Shown piece after piece: positions 45,360 to 55,000 of a DNA stretch of 64,000 bases; position 1 is the first letter of the stretch; every line of letters starts with the position of its first letter. Source of the stretch: Crocinitomicaceae bacterium (GTDB taxonomy: Bacteria; Bacteroidota; Bacteroidia; Flavobacteriales_D; Crocinitomicaceae). The stretch covers positions 47,425 to 111,424 of the forward strand of contig JAQXBM010000098.1 in assembly GCA_029252405.1 (NCBI GenBank). The letters run 5' to 3'. The position numbers were made by a program, and so were the translations under genes. The notes beneath the pieces are model-generated. The model was not told the origin of the DNA, did no database searches, and saw nothing but the letters and a program-made list of their open reading frames with translations.

Positions 45360-45405
45360 TGGAAATACTACATTAGACTGGAGAGTGAGTTAAGATCATC
45401 TAGCT
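45360..45405 (+). repeat. Left inverted repeat of the IS3 element
   Basis: Begins TGGAAATACTACATTAG and ends near GATCATCTAGCT. It pairs with the right end at 46592-46637 with scattered mismatches. Confidence 0.88.
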
Positions 45406-45423
45406 AAGAAATAAATTAGCAGA

Positions 45424-45735
45424 ATGACAAAGAAGAAAAATTACACGGCAACATTTAAACGGAATGCTATCCAGCTTGCAGAAGAAAAGGGCAATGTAGC
45501 TCAGCCAGCACGTGAAATAGGTATTGGTGTTCAGATGTTACATCGTTGGAAACGAGAGCATAAAAAGTTTAAGAATAACAGTTTTCCAGGTCATGGAAGT
45601 CCTAAGCTTACAGATGAAGGAAAAGAAATCGCTCGCTTGAAGAAAGAGTTACGGGAAGCCAAATTAGAAGCTGAGATCTTAAAAAAAGCGATCAGCATCT
45701 TCTCCAAGAGCGACGGGAAAAATTTAGGTTCATGA
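45424..45735 (+). CDS. IS3 transposase OrfA
   Basis: 103 residues: an HTH_Tnp_1-type helix-turn-helix (YTATFKRNAIQLAEEKGNVAQPAREIGIG) and a leucine-zipper-like helix (EIARLKKELREAKLEAEILKKAI). It binds the element ends. It ends in an ATGA overlap with OrfB. Confidence 0.95.
   Translation: MTKKKNYTATFKRNAIQLAEEKGNVAQPAREIGIGVQMLHRWKREHKKFKNNSFPGHGSPKLTDEGKEIARLKKELREAKLEAEILKKAISIFSKSDGKNLGS
45681..45688 (+). other. Programmed -1 frameshift site (A7G)
   Basis: Seven A residues followed by G in OrfA, phased A-AAA-AAA. A -1 slip leads into SDQHLLQERREKFRFMKHHK, which joins OrfB without a stop and restores the typical OrfAB fusion transposase. Confidence 0.8.
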
Positions 45736-46601
45736 AACACCACAAATTAAAATATCCTGTTGAGTTGATGTGTAAAGTACTTGGTGTGAGTTCGAGTGGA
45801 TACTATAACTGGTTGAAGTCTGTACCATCGAAGCGATGGTTATTTAATCAAGAAGTAATGGAAGTCATCAAAGAGATTTTTGAAGGAAGCTTTGAAAGTT
45901 ATGGTGCTCCAAGAATGGAGGTGGAACTTGAAAAGCGAGGCTACAAGGTGTCTCGCCCTAAAACTGCTCGAATGATGAGAGCTAATGGGCTTGCTGCACG
46001 GAGAAAGCGAAAATGGAAGAATACCACAGACTCCAATCATGGCTACCCAATACATCCGAATCGACTAAAGCAGAACTTCAAGGTTAAACGTTCCGGACAA
46101 GTTTGGGTCTCTGATATTACTTACATTGAGACCGAAGACGGATGGGTATATCTTACCGTGATCATTGATCTATTTGACAGAAAAGTGGTAGGCTGGTCTT
46201 TAAGCGAGGATATGACTGCTGAAAATACAGTTATTGCAGCTTGGTATGTCGCTGTTGCGACAAGACCGATTACCCGAAAGTTGATTTTCCACTCTGATAG
46301 GGGTTCCCAGTATGCTTGCACCAAGTTCTGTAATATCCTTAAAAGCTACGGAAAGAAAGTGAAGCAGAGCACGAGTAGAAAAGGAAACTGTTGGGATAAT
46401 GCTGTAGCTGAAAGCTTTTTCAAGAGCATAAAAACAAAATGGATTTACAAAAATCATTACGGCCAATACTCCGAAGCAGAAACTTCCATTTTCATGTGGA
46501 TAGAAACTTGGTATAACCGCAATAGTAGGCATTCAGCATTGAACTTTAAAACAATATGTGAATTTGAATTAGAAAATAATCAGAAACCATTAGCAGCATG
46601 A
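45732..46601 (+). CDS. IS3 transposase OrfB (DDE integrase domain)
   Basis: 289 residues with an N-terminal HTH_21-like part (KSVPSKRWLFNQEVMEVI, GAPRMEVELEKRGY) and an rve catalytic core. Acidic residues appear in WVSDITYIE, FHSDRGSQY and ESFFKSIKTKWIY, forming a full DDE triad. The frame is complete, so the element may still be active. Confidence 0.96.
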   Translation: MKHHKLKYPVELMCKVLGVSSSGYYNWLKSVPSKRWLFNQEVMEVIKEIFEGSFESYGAPRMEVELEKRGYKVSRPKTARMMRANGLAARRKRKWKNTTDSNHGYPIHPNRLKQNFKVKRSGQVWVSDITYIETEDGWVYLTVIIDLFDRKVVGWSLSEDMTAENTVIAAWYVAVATRPITRKLIFHSDRGSQYACTKFCNILKSYGKKVKQSTSRKGNCWDNAVAESFFKSIKTKWIYKNHYGQYSEAETSIFMWIETWYNRNSRHSALNFKTICEFELENNQKPLAA

Positions 46602-46637
46602 TCTTTTCTTAATGTCCACTTTTTTGTTGTATTTCCA
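46592..46637 (-). repeat. Right inverted repeat of the IS3 element
   Basis: Reads TGGAAATACAACAAAAAAG inward on the minus strand. It contains the ATG at 46612 that now opens the adjacent truncated gene. Confidence 0.88.
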
Positions 46638-47796
46638 ATTTTTCAAAGACACTCCAAGTGGGTCTGTACTGATTCGAGCGATTAACACCACTCCTCCAAT
46701 TCCAGAAACACTAAGCGAGGAAATATTCGAACGGTTTGCAGGAAAGAGTGCTTTGGGAGATGTTGAGCCTACGCGAGTCTTTTTCACTAAGACGGGACAG
46801 TCCGTTTATCGTGGGAAGCACAGCGAAGTGCCGCTGAATATTTCGGGATCAAAATTGAGAGAACTTGGAGTAGGGATGTACGATATCGTTTGGCTTTGGC
46901 AATACAAAACCTTGACTTCAGACCCCAAGGATTCGGAAGTCACATGGAGTAAAAAGTGGATTCCATTTGAGCAGTCCATGCACCGTGTTTATGTCACGGT
47001 ATCCTGCCCAAAAGCACCATGAACGAAAACACCTTTCAACGATATTATCCTCAATGGGTCTTCAGAATCTCCGATTTGGACGGAAGCATTGCACATCGCT
47101 TGTCTTTGGGCGAAAGGAAGCAGAACAATTGAAGAAGCGGGGAAGAAAATCGCTGATGAACTCTTTAATTGTGGGAAGTTCGTGTACCATCCAGACTCTC
47201 ATTACAACAAGGAGACCAGTCTGGCCATTGAGAAAAAAATTGATTCTTCACATTTGGAGGAGGAAAGTTTGGTCATGAATTATTTCTATTTGACCAAAGT
47301 AATCGAACGAATTAACGGTGGAAATGGTCTCGGAGATCAAGTGAATTGCGTCGATTGTTCACTGATCGTTTCTTCTTTGGTAAATATTCTTGGAGGTAAC
47401 CTCCACGTAGGGAAACTGCAACGAACGGAGGACACGAATTACGCCGATCCCGATATTGTCACGAAGAACCGTTTCGAGATCAAAAAGATCAAGACAATTG
47501 GATCAGAAAGTCCCGAAAAAACCATGGAGAGTTTAGAAAGTGAGGGCAAAAGCTATTTCAGTTTCCACTCTATTGCATGGCAGCCTGCTAGCACAGAGTC
47601 TCCACAATTTGACGACCCGAAAAACATTATTTACGATGCTTGTGTGCAGTTCATCAATGATGAGGTAGACGAAAGCGCCCTAGCAGAAACTGCATCAGGA
47701 ATGCTTTTGGGAGAAGATGATGATAATTCTGGTTATCGTGCCCAGTTATCTGCATCAAATGAGCTCGGGATAGGCAGTTGTCTGGCTCAACCATAA
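46612..47796 (+). pseudogene. 5'-truncated transglutaminase-like gene with an in-frame TGA
   Basis: A single frame of 395 codons. The first 8-9 residues (MSTFLLYF) come from the IS3 right end, so the native start is missing. TGA at 47020-47022 interrupts it after VSCPKAP; the frame resumes TKTPFNDIIL, and a Trp codon (TGG) is the likely ancestor. The downstream part has GDQVNCVDCSLIVSSLVNILGG (Cys246, Cys249), then His319 in FSFHSIAW and an Asp in IIYDACVQF. That order recalls the Cys-His-Asp triad of transglutaminase-like cysteine peptidases. The family is not recognised with certainty. A restart at TTG 47089 would retain the putative core. Confidence 0.65.
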
Positions 47797-47951
47797 ACAG
47801 TGAGGGCAATTCGGATCGTTTAGTCCCAGTAGGCGAAGAGCATTCCTTTTGTTGGCGAAGGTTTATATTAATGACTCATTAGGTAGCCGTTTTATACTCA
47901 AGTAGTATTTGCTGAAACATCCAGAAACTTCAGCTTGCCTTTTACAAGCCC

Positions 47952-48494
47952 TTATTCCTTCAAGATTTTCACAATTGTAGCCCCGAGAGCGGCAGTATCA
48001 ATTGACAAAATTTGTGCGATAGTTTGTGTCGTCGTTGCCTCAGCGATAACGAACATCTGTTGTTGCGCATGAACACTATTGTGCATCGTCTCGAGCATTG
48101 CACTTCGGAATCCTCCGGGTAACGAATCAACACCAATATTTCCGCCAGAAACAGCCACAAGGTTAGAATGATCTTTGCTTTCTTTGGTGTCACGAGCCGC
48201 AACTGCTTTCTGCGTCGCTTTAGATGATGCAGCAACTGCACCACTGGCTTTTTTCTTAGCTTCAGCTACTTTTTCTGAAGCGGATTCTTTGACCGTGTCA
48301 ACTGACAATGCGTTTAATTCTTTCGCTGCATTCAAGGTTTGCGAAATTATACCTTGACAGAAGGACAAGAAGACCTCATTTTCCTGTTTAATGGTTTCAG
48401 ATAAGACCGCAGCTGCTGCTCGAGAGTCAGCTATTAATTGTGCCATTTCATTCGTTGGAGTTGCTTCTCTTGTTGGGTTGTTAGTGGTTGCCAT
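47952..48494 (-). CDS. RebB-family (R-body / killing trait) protein
   Basis: 180 residues, Ala/Ser/Thr-rich, without a signal peptide. The C-terminal part (about 125-175) has SMLETMHNSVHAQQQMF-like sequence (AMLETMHNSVHAQQQMFVIA), then EATTTQTIAQILSID. This matches the RebB killing-trait pattern of an NA.HNQQQ motif followed by an Ala/Thr-rich helix. RebB-type subunits polymerise into R-bodies, coiled ribbons that extend and puncture membranes. Between residues 75 and 110 there is a Lys/Ala-rich insertion not typical of short RebB proteins. Only one copy is present in the window, although R-body loci usually have several. Confidence 0.65.
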   Translation of the reverse strand: MATTNNPTREATPTNEMAQLIADSRAAAAVLSETIKQENEVFLSFCQGIISQTLNAAKELNALSVDTVKESASEKVAEAKKKASGAVAASSKATQKAVAARDTKESKDHSNLVAVSGGNIGVDSLPGGFRSAMLETMHNSVHAQQQMFVIAEATTTQTIAQILSIDTAALGATIVKILKE

Positions 48495-48671
48495 AGTTTT
48501 GTTTTTTAAATGTGGGAGCGTTAATGTACGAAAAGATACTGGAGAAACTTCGTCCTCTCTATCCAGTCTCGAAGGTTAACGAATGAATTCAACTCCCAAC
48601 ATTTCATCGCAAAACCTTTTGCATGTCGTTGTTTTTCAGTATTTTATATCTCACGTCATAAACTTCGAGTT

Positions 48672-49031
48672 ATGTACTACAAACAAAACGAGATTACCCT
48701 CTTGTACAACAAGCAGCGGGAACTCGACAGGAAAACGCTTGCTACGGCTCATGCTGTATGCACAAAAATCAATCGGCAGGAAATACACTCTGTCCGAGTT
48801 TCAGTAACACTTTTCTACATCTTGATTGAAAAATTGGGAGGGGACCCCAAATCAATTGTAGATAAGTCTCAGCCTTTCTATCAGCGCGAATTGCGCGGAA
48901 AGGAACTCAGTAATTACGGATGGTATATGATGATCATGAACCACCCAAAACTCCTAAAGGCCCCGATAGCCCTCTATCACGGGAAAGCAGTTCTCTGCAC
49001 ATCATCAAATGACGTATTGAAATTGAATTAA
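48672..49031 (+). CDS. ArsC/Spx-like thioredoxin-fold protein lacking the N-terminal Cys motif
   Basis: 119 residues. The C-terminal half resembles the ArsC family (VDKSQPFYQRELRGKELSNYGWYMMIMNHPKLLKAPIALYHGKAVLC; compare 'NP.Li..Pi....ka'). The N-terminal CX5R active site of arsenate reductases is absent, since the first strand reads ITLLYNKQRELDRK. Arsenate reduction is therefore unlikely; a redox-inactive regulatory relative is possible. It is followed by a strong terminator. Confidence 0.7.
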   Translation: MYYKQNEITLLYNKQRELDRKTLATAHAVCTKINRQEIHSVRVSVTLFYILIEKLGGDPKSIVDKSQPFYQRELRGKELSNYGWYMMIMNHPKLLKAPIALYHGKAVLCTSSNDVLKLN

Positions 49032-49063
49032 ATCTACTAGACACGACTTCAATCCGTTCTTTG

Positions 49064-49096
49064 AAACCCTGTTAACATCAGTTGACAGGGTTTTTT
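49064..49096 (+). terminator. Terminator between convergent genes
   Basis: A 13-bp stem (49064-49076 with 49081-49093, one G-T pair) with an ATCA loop, followed by a T run. It overlaps the stop codon of the convergent macroglobulin gene. Confidence 0.88.
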
Positions 49097-52000
49097 ATTC
49101 TCCCACGTTCACTCTGACTCCGTCAGAATGTGACGTAAACTCAGGAGCGTACATGCACTGAATCGTAGTAATTCCATTCGAGAAATCACCTTCGTGACTC
49201 ACGCGTAAATCGTACTCAAACACATAAACCCCCTTAGGGAGGTAATCCATAAAGAAGTTTGTCGCTGCATCACCAGTACTTTCGTAATAGCCCAATCCAT
49301 CTTGCCATTTGTAGCGAGAAATCACATTGGTTGGTTCGAAACCAGCTGCGCGCATATCTTTCATGTGAACGTATTCCATGTTTCGATCCGTTCGAAGTTC
49401 AATGCGAACACGCACTTTATCTCCAGGTTTGAGTTTCGTTCCTTCATCAATCGGAGTGATGACAGGGCCATTGTCCGTATTCTGAACCAAGAACAGTTTT
49501 TGCTCTAACTTCAACGGCGTTTCAGCGTGGGTGATCTTATCCAAATCCTCGAAATACTGCCAATACATAGCTCCCCAGCTCACTCCTTCAGTCGTTCGCG
49601 TCACACTCACGTTCCCCATTTCGGGTTTAATCTCTTCTGGTCCCCATGATTTTTTGAAGTAGCCCGTTCCCGCTTCTTTGTCTTCAGGGTCGATCAATTT
49701 TCCGTTCACTTTTACCGCGACTTGCTCGTCATTTTCGAGTAAATCTGTTCCACGAAGTAAGAGCGCGTAGCAAGCTTCTGCTGTGGCTTTGGTTGTTTTC
49801 CAATCCGTCGTTTGCTTTTGCTTGAGCAACCAGACTTTCAATTCTTCCACAGCTTCTTGATCGTTCGCAACTTCGTCGAATGCTTCAATCATCATTGCCT
49901 GCGTTTCAATCGGTGCTTGGTACCAATAATATCCACTTGAGTTACTCTTCCAGTACATTCCCAATTCTTCGTTGACAATTGAGCGCTCTTTCAACGATCG
50001 TGTAATCTTCGTTGGCAAAGTTTCAATCTCGTATCGTTTCGCTTGAAGCGCAATCATTCCCTGGCTGTAGATGTTGAATTTCAGCCAATAAGTGTTCGCC
50101 TGATCTTGGTAGTAATCAAATGCCTCCTGAAGATTTTTGTCCATTGGAAGATCTTTGAAATAGCTTCTTGCGTACAAATATTGAATCGTTGTTTGATTGA
50201 TGTGCTGATTGGTTTTGTAGTCTGCATCATGACTCTTTGTCCATTCGTAATCTTTGACAACTTGTCGATCTAAATAAGCAACGGCCTTTTTCACCATGTT
50301 CCAAGCCCTGCGATCTTCGCGCACGCTTTTCACACCCAAATGGTCGAGATGCCCCATACCAGTAACGATGTGTTGAGTGAGGTGTCGATTTTCCCTCATC
50401 CCTGGGAACCACGGCCACGCTCCATTCGAAACCTGCATGTTCTCCAATTTGCGAAGTGCCTTGTTGAGCTGGTTGTCCATTTTATTCAGGTCGAAAAGAA
50501 GAGCAACACGTTTTTTGCGCTCACTTTCATTTTTCGCATCCAGCACCCATGGCGTTTCTTGCAGCATTACAGATTTCAACTCTTGGTTTTTCTCCAAGTT
50601 CGATAGGAAGGCATCTGGACTGCTTTCTTTCCATTGCTCGAACACCTCCTTGATTTTCGGACTAGAATTCACAATTGAAGAAGCCAAGGAATTCGCATAG
50701 TAGCGCGTAAATGTTTGCTCCGCACACTCATGCGGAAATTCCATCATGTAAGGCATTGCTTGAACGGCGTACCAAGCAGGATTTGAGGTGTATTCCAATG
50801 TTAAACGATGATGTTTCAAACTAGTCGATGATTCAATGTTCACCAATTTCGTAAACGTGAAGTCTTTCGTTCCAATTCCTTTACTCGGTAGTGGCAACGA
50901 TTCAGTTACCAACATTCGGTTCGAAAGCACAGGAAGTGCCATTTCTTCTCCATCGGAGTAGGCTCCAGCTTTTGCAACTACACGATAGATTACAGCGCTA
51001 ATTCCAAAGGGAACTTCAATGGCCCAAGCAAGTTTGGCGCTTTGTCCTTTTTTGGCTGTAAAGCTGATCGTCGCATTCAAATTTTTGAATTCATCATCAA
51101 TTGGTTGCATCGTGGTTGCATCGAATAGCATCAGTTGCGCTGAGCCATTCAAATCCGTTTCAGACAAATTTGAAACTTTTGAAGTAAAGGTCATCTGATC
51201 TCCTTCTCGGAAGAAACGCGGAGCATTCGGCATCACCATCAGCTCTTTTTGAGTGACAACTTCTTCTTGGATCGTTCCAACTTTTAAATCTTTTGTATGT
51301 GCCAGACCTAGAAATTTCCAGCGCGTTAGGGCTTCGGGAGCCGTGAACTTCAGAATGATCTCGCCTTTGGAATTCGTTTCCATTTGAGGATAGAAGAAGG
51401 CGGTTTCGTTCAGGTTTGTTCGAGCTTTCACCTTACCGAGACCATTCTCGTCTGCTCCTCCACCTCCGGATTCAGTTCTTTTGTACTCTTCACCTCCACG
51501 CGTTTGCTCCTGATTGGCACTGATGCTATTGAAAGCAAAAGTTCCTTCGGTTGGTGGCGCAGGTGGAGACTCTTCAGACTCAGCGGCATCGGCAAGAGAA
51601 TAGACAATGTCTTTATCCGATCGAGCTCCCATGGTGCTTCCAGTAGCGACCATGTCCATTTGGTAGTAGCGATAGCCACCATATCCTCCATAACCATCAA
51701 AGCCCCACCAATTTAACTGGTCGTAACTTCTTCGTGGAGCATAGTAGGAAGCGTTCCAACTTTCACTGTAGGTCCTTGCCTGTGAATTATTGAAGCTGTA
51801 AGACGAATAATAGCGGTAAGAATAACGCGATTGATAAGGATTCAAATAGAAGTTATTCGAAGCGAATTCATCCAAAGAGGCATCGTACATAGTCGCCATA
51901 AGTTCGGAAGCTACTTTTGCTCCATTCGGTCCTTTGATGACCAATTTCCATTCTTCAGGTGAACCGGGAATCAATTTATTTCTGAATGTTTCGAAGGAGA

Positions 52001-55000
52001 TGTCCAAACGCTTGTTGGAGTAGGGCACAATGATCATTTGCTTCGTGCTGTTCAACCTTCCATATTTGACAGAAGTAAAAGTCACGGTGAAATTTCCTCT
52101 ATGTTCCTCTCGAACGGGAATCTTCACAGATTTTTGTCCTTTGCTTAGCTTTAAAATGTCTTTGGAGACGATTTTCCCTCTAAGTTCAACCTCATACAGA
52201 ATAGACATATCTTCTGCAGCCGTAGAAATGAGAATTTCAGCTGTTTCGCCAGGTTCGCAAACCACTTTTATGGGAGTCATTTTCCAAGTCTTGCTGATGG
52301 CATTTTCCTTAGATGATTTATCTAAAATCGTGATGTATTGAACTTCTTCGACAACTTCACCAAATGCATCAATTGATTTCGCTTCAACCATGTAGCGGCC
52401 CGGCTTCCAGGTATTCATCTCAGTAAATTCAACAGAATCTGACTTTTCTGTATCAAACTTTTGAACCAAGATTTGTTTTCCTTTTTTGAAGTTTTTCACT
52501 TCATCTTCATCGGCGTAAACGTCATGAGGGAACAATTTACGGTGTTCTTTTTCCGAAATCATCGGTAAATCGGGTCGTTCCCAGAATTGCTGGCGGAACA
52601 CTTGATCGGGTTCAATCAACTCAACAACTTTCACCGTTCCTTGTGCAGGTGTTTTCTGCCCGTTCAGATTCGTTGTTGATACCTTGAATTTATTCGAGCT
52701 CGAGCGCTCAACGATTTCATTAATGTTCAGGTTGAGATTCAAACAATTATAGCCAACGCTCACCCATTGTGATCCGCTCCGTGTTTCTCCATTCAGATCA
52801 GTAACATCCGCGTGTATTTCGTATGAATATCTTGGAGAGAATTTCTTATTAATTGTTGGATCTTCCAATGCGTCAAATTCCACGGTGAACTCACCGTTTT
52901 CATCCGTCTTGAGCACACCATTCTTAATTTCAATTGGTGAAGCTTGTGGAGGGTAGTAGCCCCATCTGTAATACGTCCAGGGATTAAAATAAGATGAGCG
53001 CGTCACTCTAAATTGAACATCTGCGCCGTCAATATTTGATCCCGCGTAGGCTTTCGCATTTCCTTTTACTTTGATGCGTTCTCCGATTTTGAATGAGCCT
53101 TCAACTGGAGCGAATTCCACCTCAAATTTCGGACGTTTGTATTCTTCAACGCTGAAGTATTTTGCATCATCTCCGTCCTGAATATGCATGCTACCATTCA
53201 ACCCGGAGTTCGGTGCGGTGAATGAGCCAGAAAAGGTTCCGTATTCATTTGTTTTCAAATTCAACTCAGCAACTTTCTGATAGTTCACATCGTAGAGCAC
53301 CACCTTCGAACTTGAGTTGGTAACCAATGTATTCCGCTCTCCCGATTTCTTGATCTTAATTCCTTTGAAATAAATCTTTTGTCCAGGTCGATAAATTCCA
53401 CGGTCCAAGTAGAAGAACGTAGTCGTTTCGGTACTCGTTCTGTTCCTTCTCTTTCCGCTTTGACTGACATCGTTTCCAGTATTGAATACATCCTGACCGT
53501 TTGATAGCTGAAGCAAGTAATTACGGTACTTCGTTTTTGGATTGATCGTCAACCTTCCGCTCAAATCTGTGCGAAGTGTTTCTCTGAGTTTGATCTCATA
53601 TTCATCCGTAGAATAGTTGTATTTGCGCTCGAATAACTCAACTTTAATCCTGTTGAGAGGTTCACCTGTGGATCGATCCGTGACGTACACAGAATGCGAA
53701 TAATCAGAATTGACCGTATGCGTGTACGCTAAATCCGTCACCCAGTATGAGTCATGAAGAATGATGTTATTTTTCTTCGAAAATGATTTTGATGGTGAGA
53801 TCAAAACAGCGTATTGTCCGTATTCTTTTTCGTTGAGCACAATTTCGGTGGAGTGATCTTGGTAATCACCTGGATTTTCTAACACAACTACTCTTTCTTT
53901 GTTGATGCTAAATTTGGAAATTTCGTCAATAATCTCACGGCCGTAGTAACGTTCGTTCACATAGAAATCGTTGGGAACTTTAATGATTCGAACAAAGACG
54001 CTGTCCACATTTCTGTACGATATTTTCACGCGTCCATTTTCACCTTTTGCATAGGCAATTTCGTTTTCAGATGAGAGCGACTTCATCTTAATTCCATTCG
54101 CTAGTTCTTTACACAAGGATGCTCCATAGGAATCTGGGAACTCCTTCATGGTAAGCTTACAGAGCGTCAAGGCTTTCTTTTTGTCCCAGCGTGTTTCGGG
54201 CATATCAACTGTATATTGATTCCCCTGTTGAGAGTAGTATTGAGCGATGTAATATTGAACTTCCGCTGTGGCTTCATTACCAGCATATTTGGTCACAAGT
54301 GCTTTCAATGCAGAGAGGTAGAGCTCATCCTTATTTGGGGAAACAGAGTTTGAGCGCATGAATTTCAAACGGTTAATTTCAAGATCGATCAATGGAGCAA
54401 CCTTCTTGTCGTCAATTCGAAAACGCGTCAATTTCTGATACGTTTTAACGGCCATGAATGTGTTTGAAGTACCTGTTTGCGAAACGGGATCAAAATTGAC
54501 GAACTCCTCAGAGCTTCCGAAAAATGTTTCACTGTCAATCACAAATTTCGCCTCTGGACGAACGAGTTCAGATTCAGCGTTCGAGAAAAAGGAAATCGCT
54601 CGGTGAGCCAAGAAATCGTATAAGGTTGGACGAAGACTTCTTTCCGTGTTAGTTTGTGAAAGAACATCTCGGAAATCGCTGAGGTTCGCATGCTGAGAGC
54701 TGTCGGCACTTTCCAATGACAACAAGAAATGTTTGTTCACATGCTCACTTATCTTTTTCAAATCCCATGTGCGAACATCATCATTCTCAAAATTAACCGT
54801 CTGGGAGCGGTTCATAAATGTCCAGCGATTCGATTGATAATATTGCCAGTAAACTTCTGCAGTTACCGAGTGAATCAATTGTTTGATTGGAAATTCTTCC
54901 CCCTCGGAAAGTGAATTGAGTTCCGCAATCGCTTTTATGAAATCGTCTTCTTCCAAATACGAATTGTACTTCATTCTGAAAATTACCGACTTCACAATTT

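Larger units (their letters stand above)
45360..46637 (+). mobile_element. IS3-family insertion sequence
   Basis: 1278 bp, bounded by imperfect inverted repeats starting TGGAAATAC at both ends (about 33 of 46 positions identical between 45360-45405 and the complement of 46592-46637). It contains two overlapping transposase frames with a -1 slippery site. Both flanks carry ATT (45357-45359 and 46638-46640), a possible 3-bp target duplication. However, the flanking genes do not rejoin, so a deletion or rearrangement is implied. Confidence 0.93.

Noticed and set aside
45357..46640. ATT on both sides of the IS element as proof of simple insertion
   Set aside because: Three matching AT bases are likely by chance, and the flanking genes do not rejoin in frame or in kind.
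46641..46800. 5' part of the cyclase on the right side of the IS
   Set aside because: The minus-strand translation lacks the expected motifs before KFQYDIWGD, while the plus strand carries a consistent protein.
42399..47796. Genetic recoding of a stop codon as explanation for the broken frames
   Set aside because: All three stop codons occur as interruptions, and normal genes elsewhere in the window end with all three.
48583..48807. 74-codon frame overlapping the ArsC-like gene
   Set aside because: Different frame from the gene with family resemblance; no motif or start signal.
48672..49031. Arsenate reductase function
   Set aside because: The N-terminal CX5R catalytic motif is absent.
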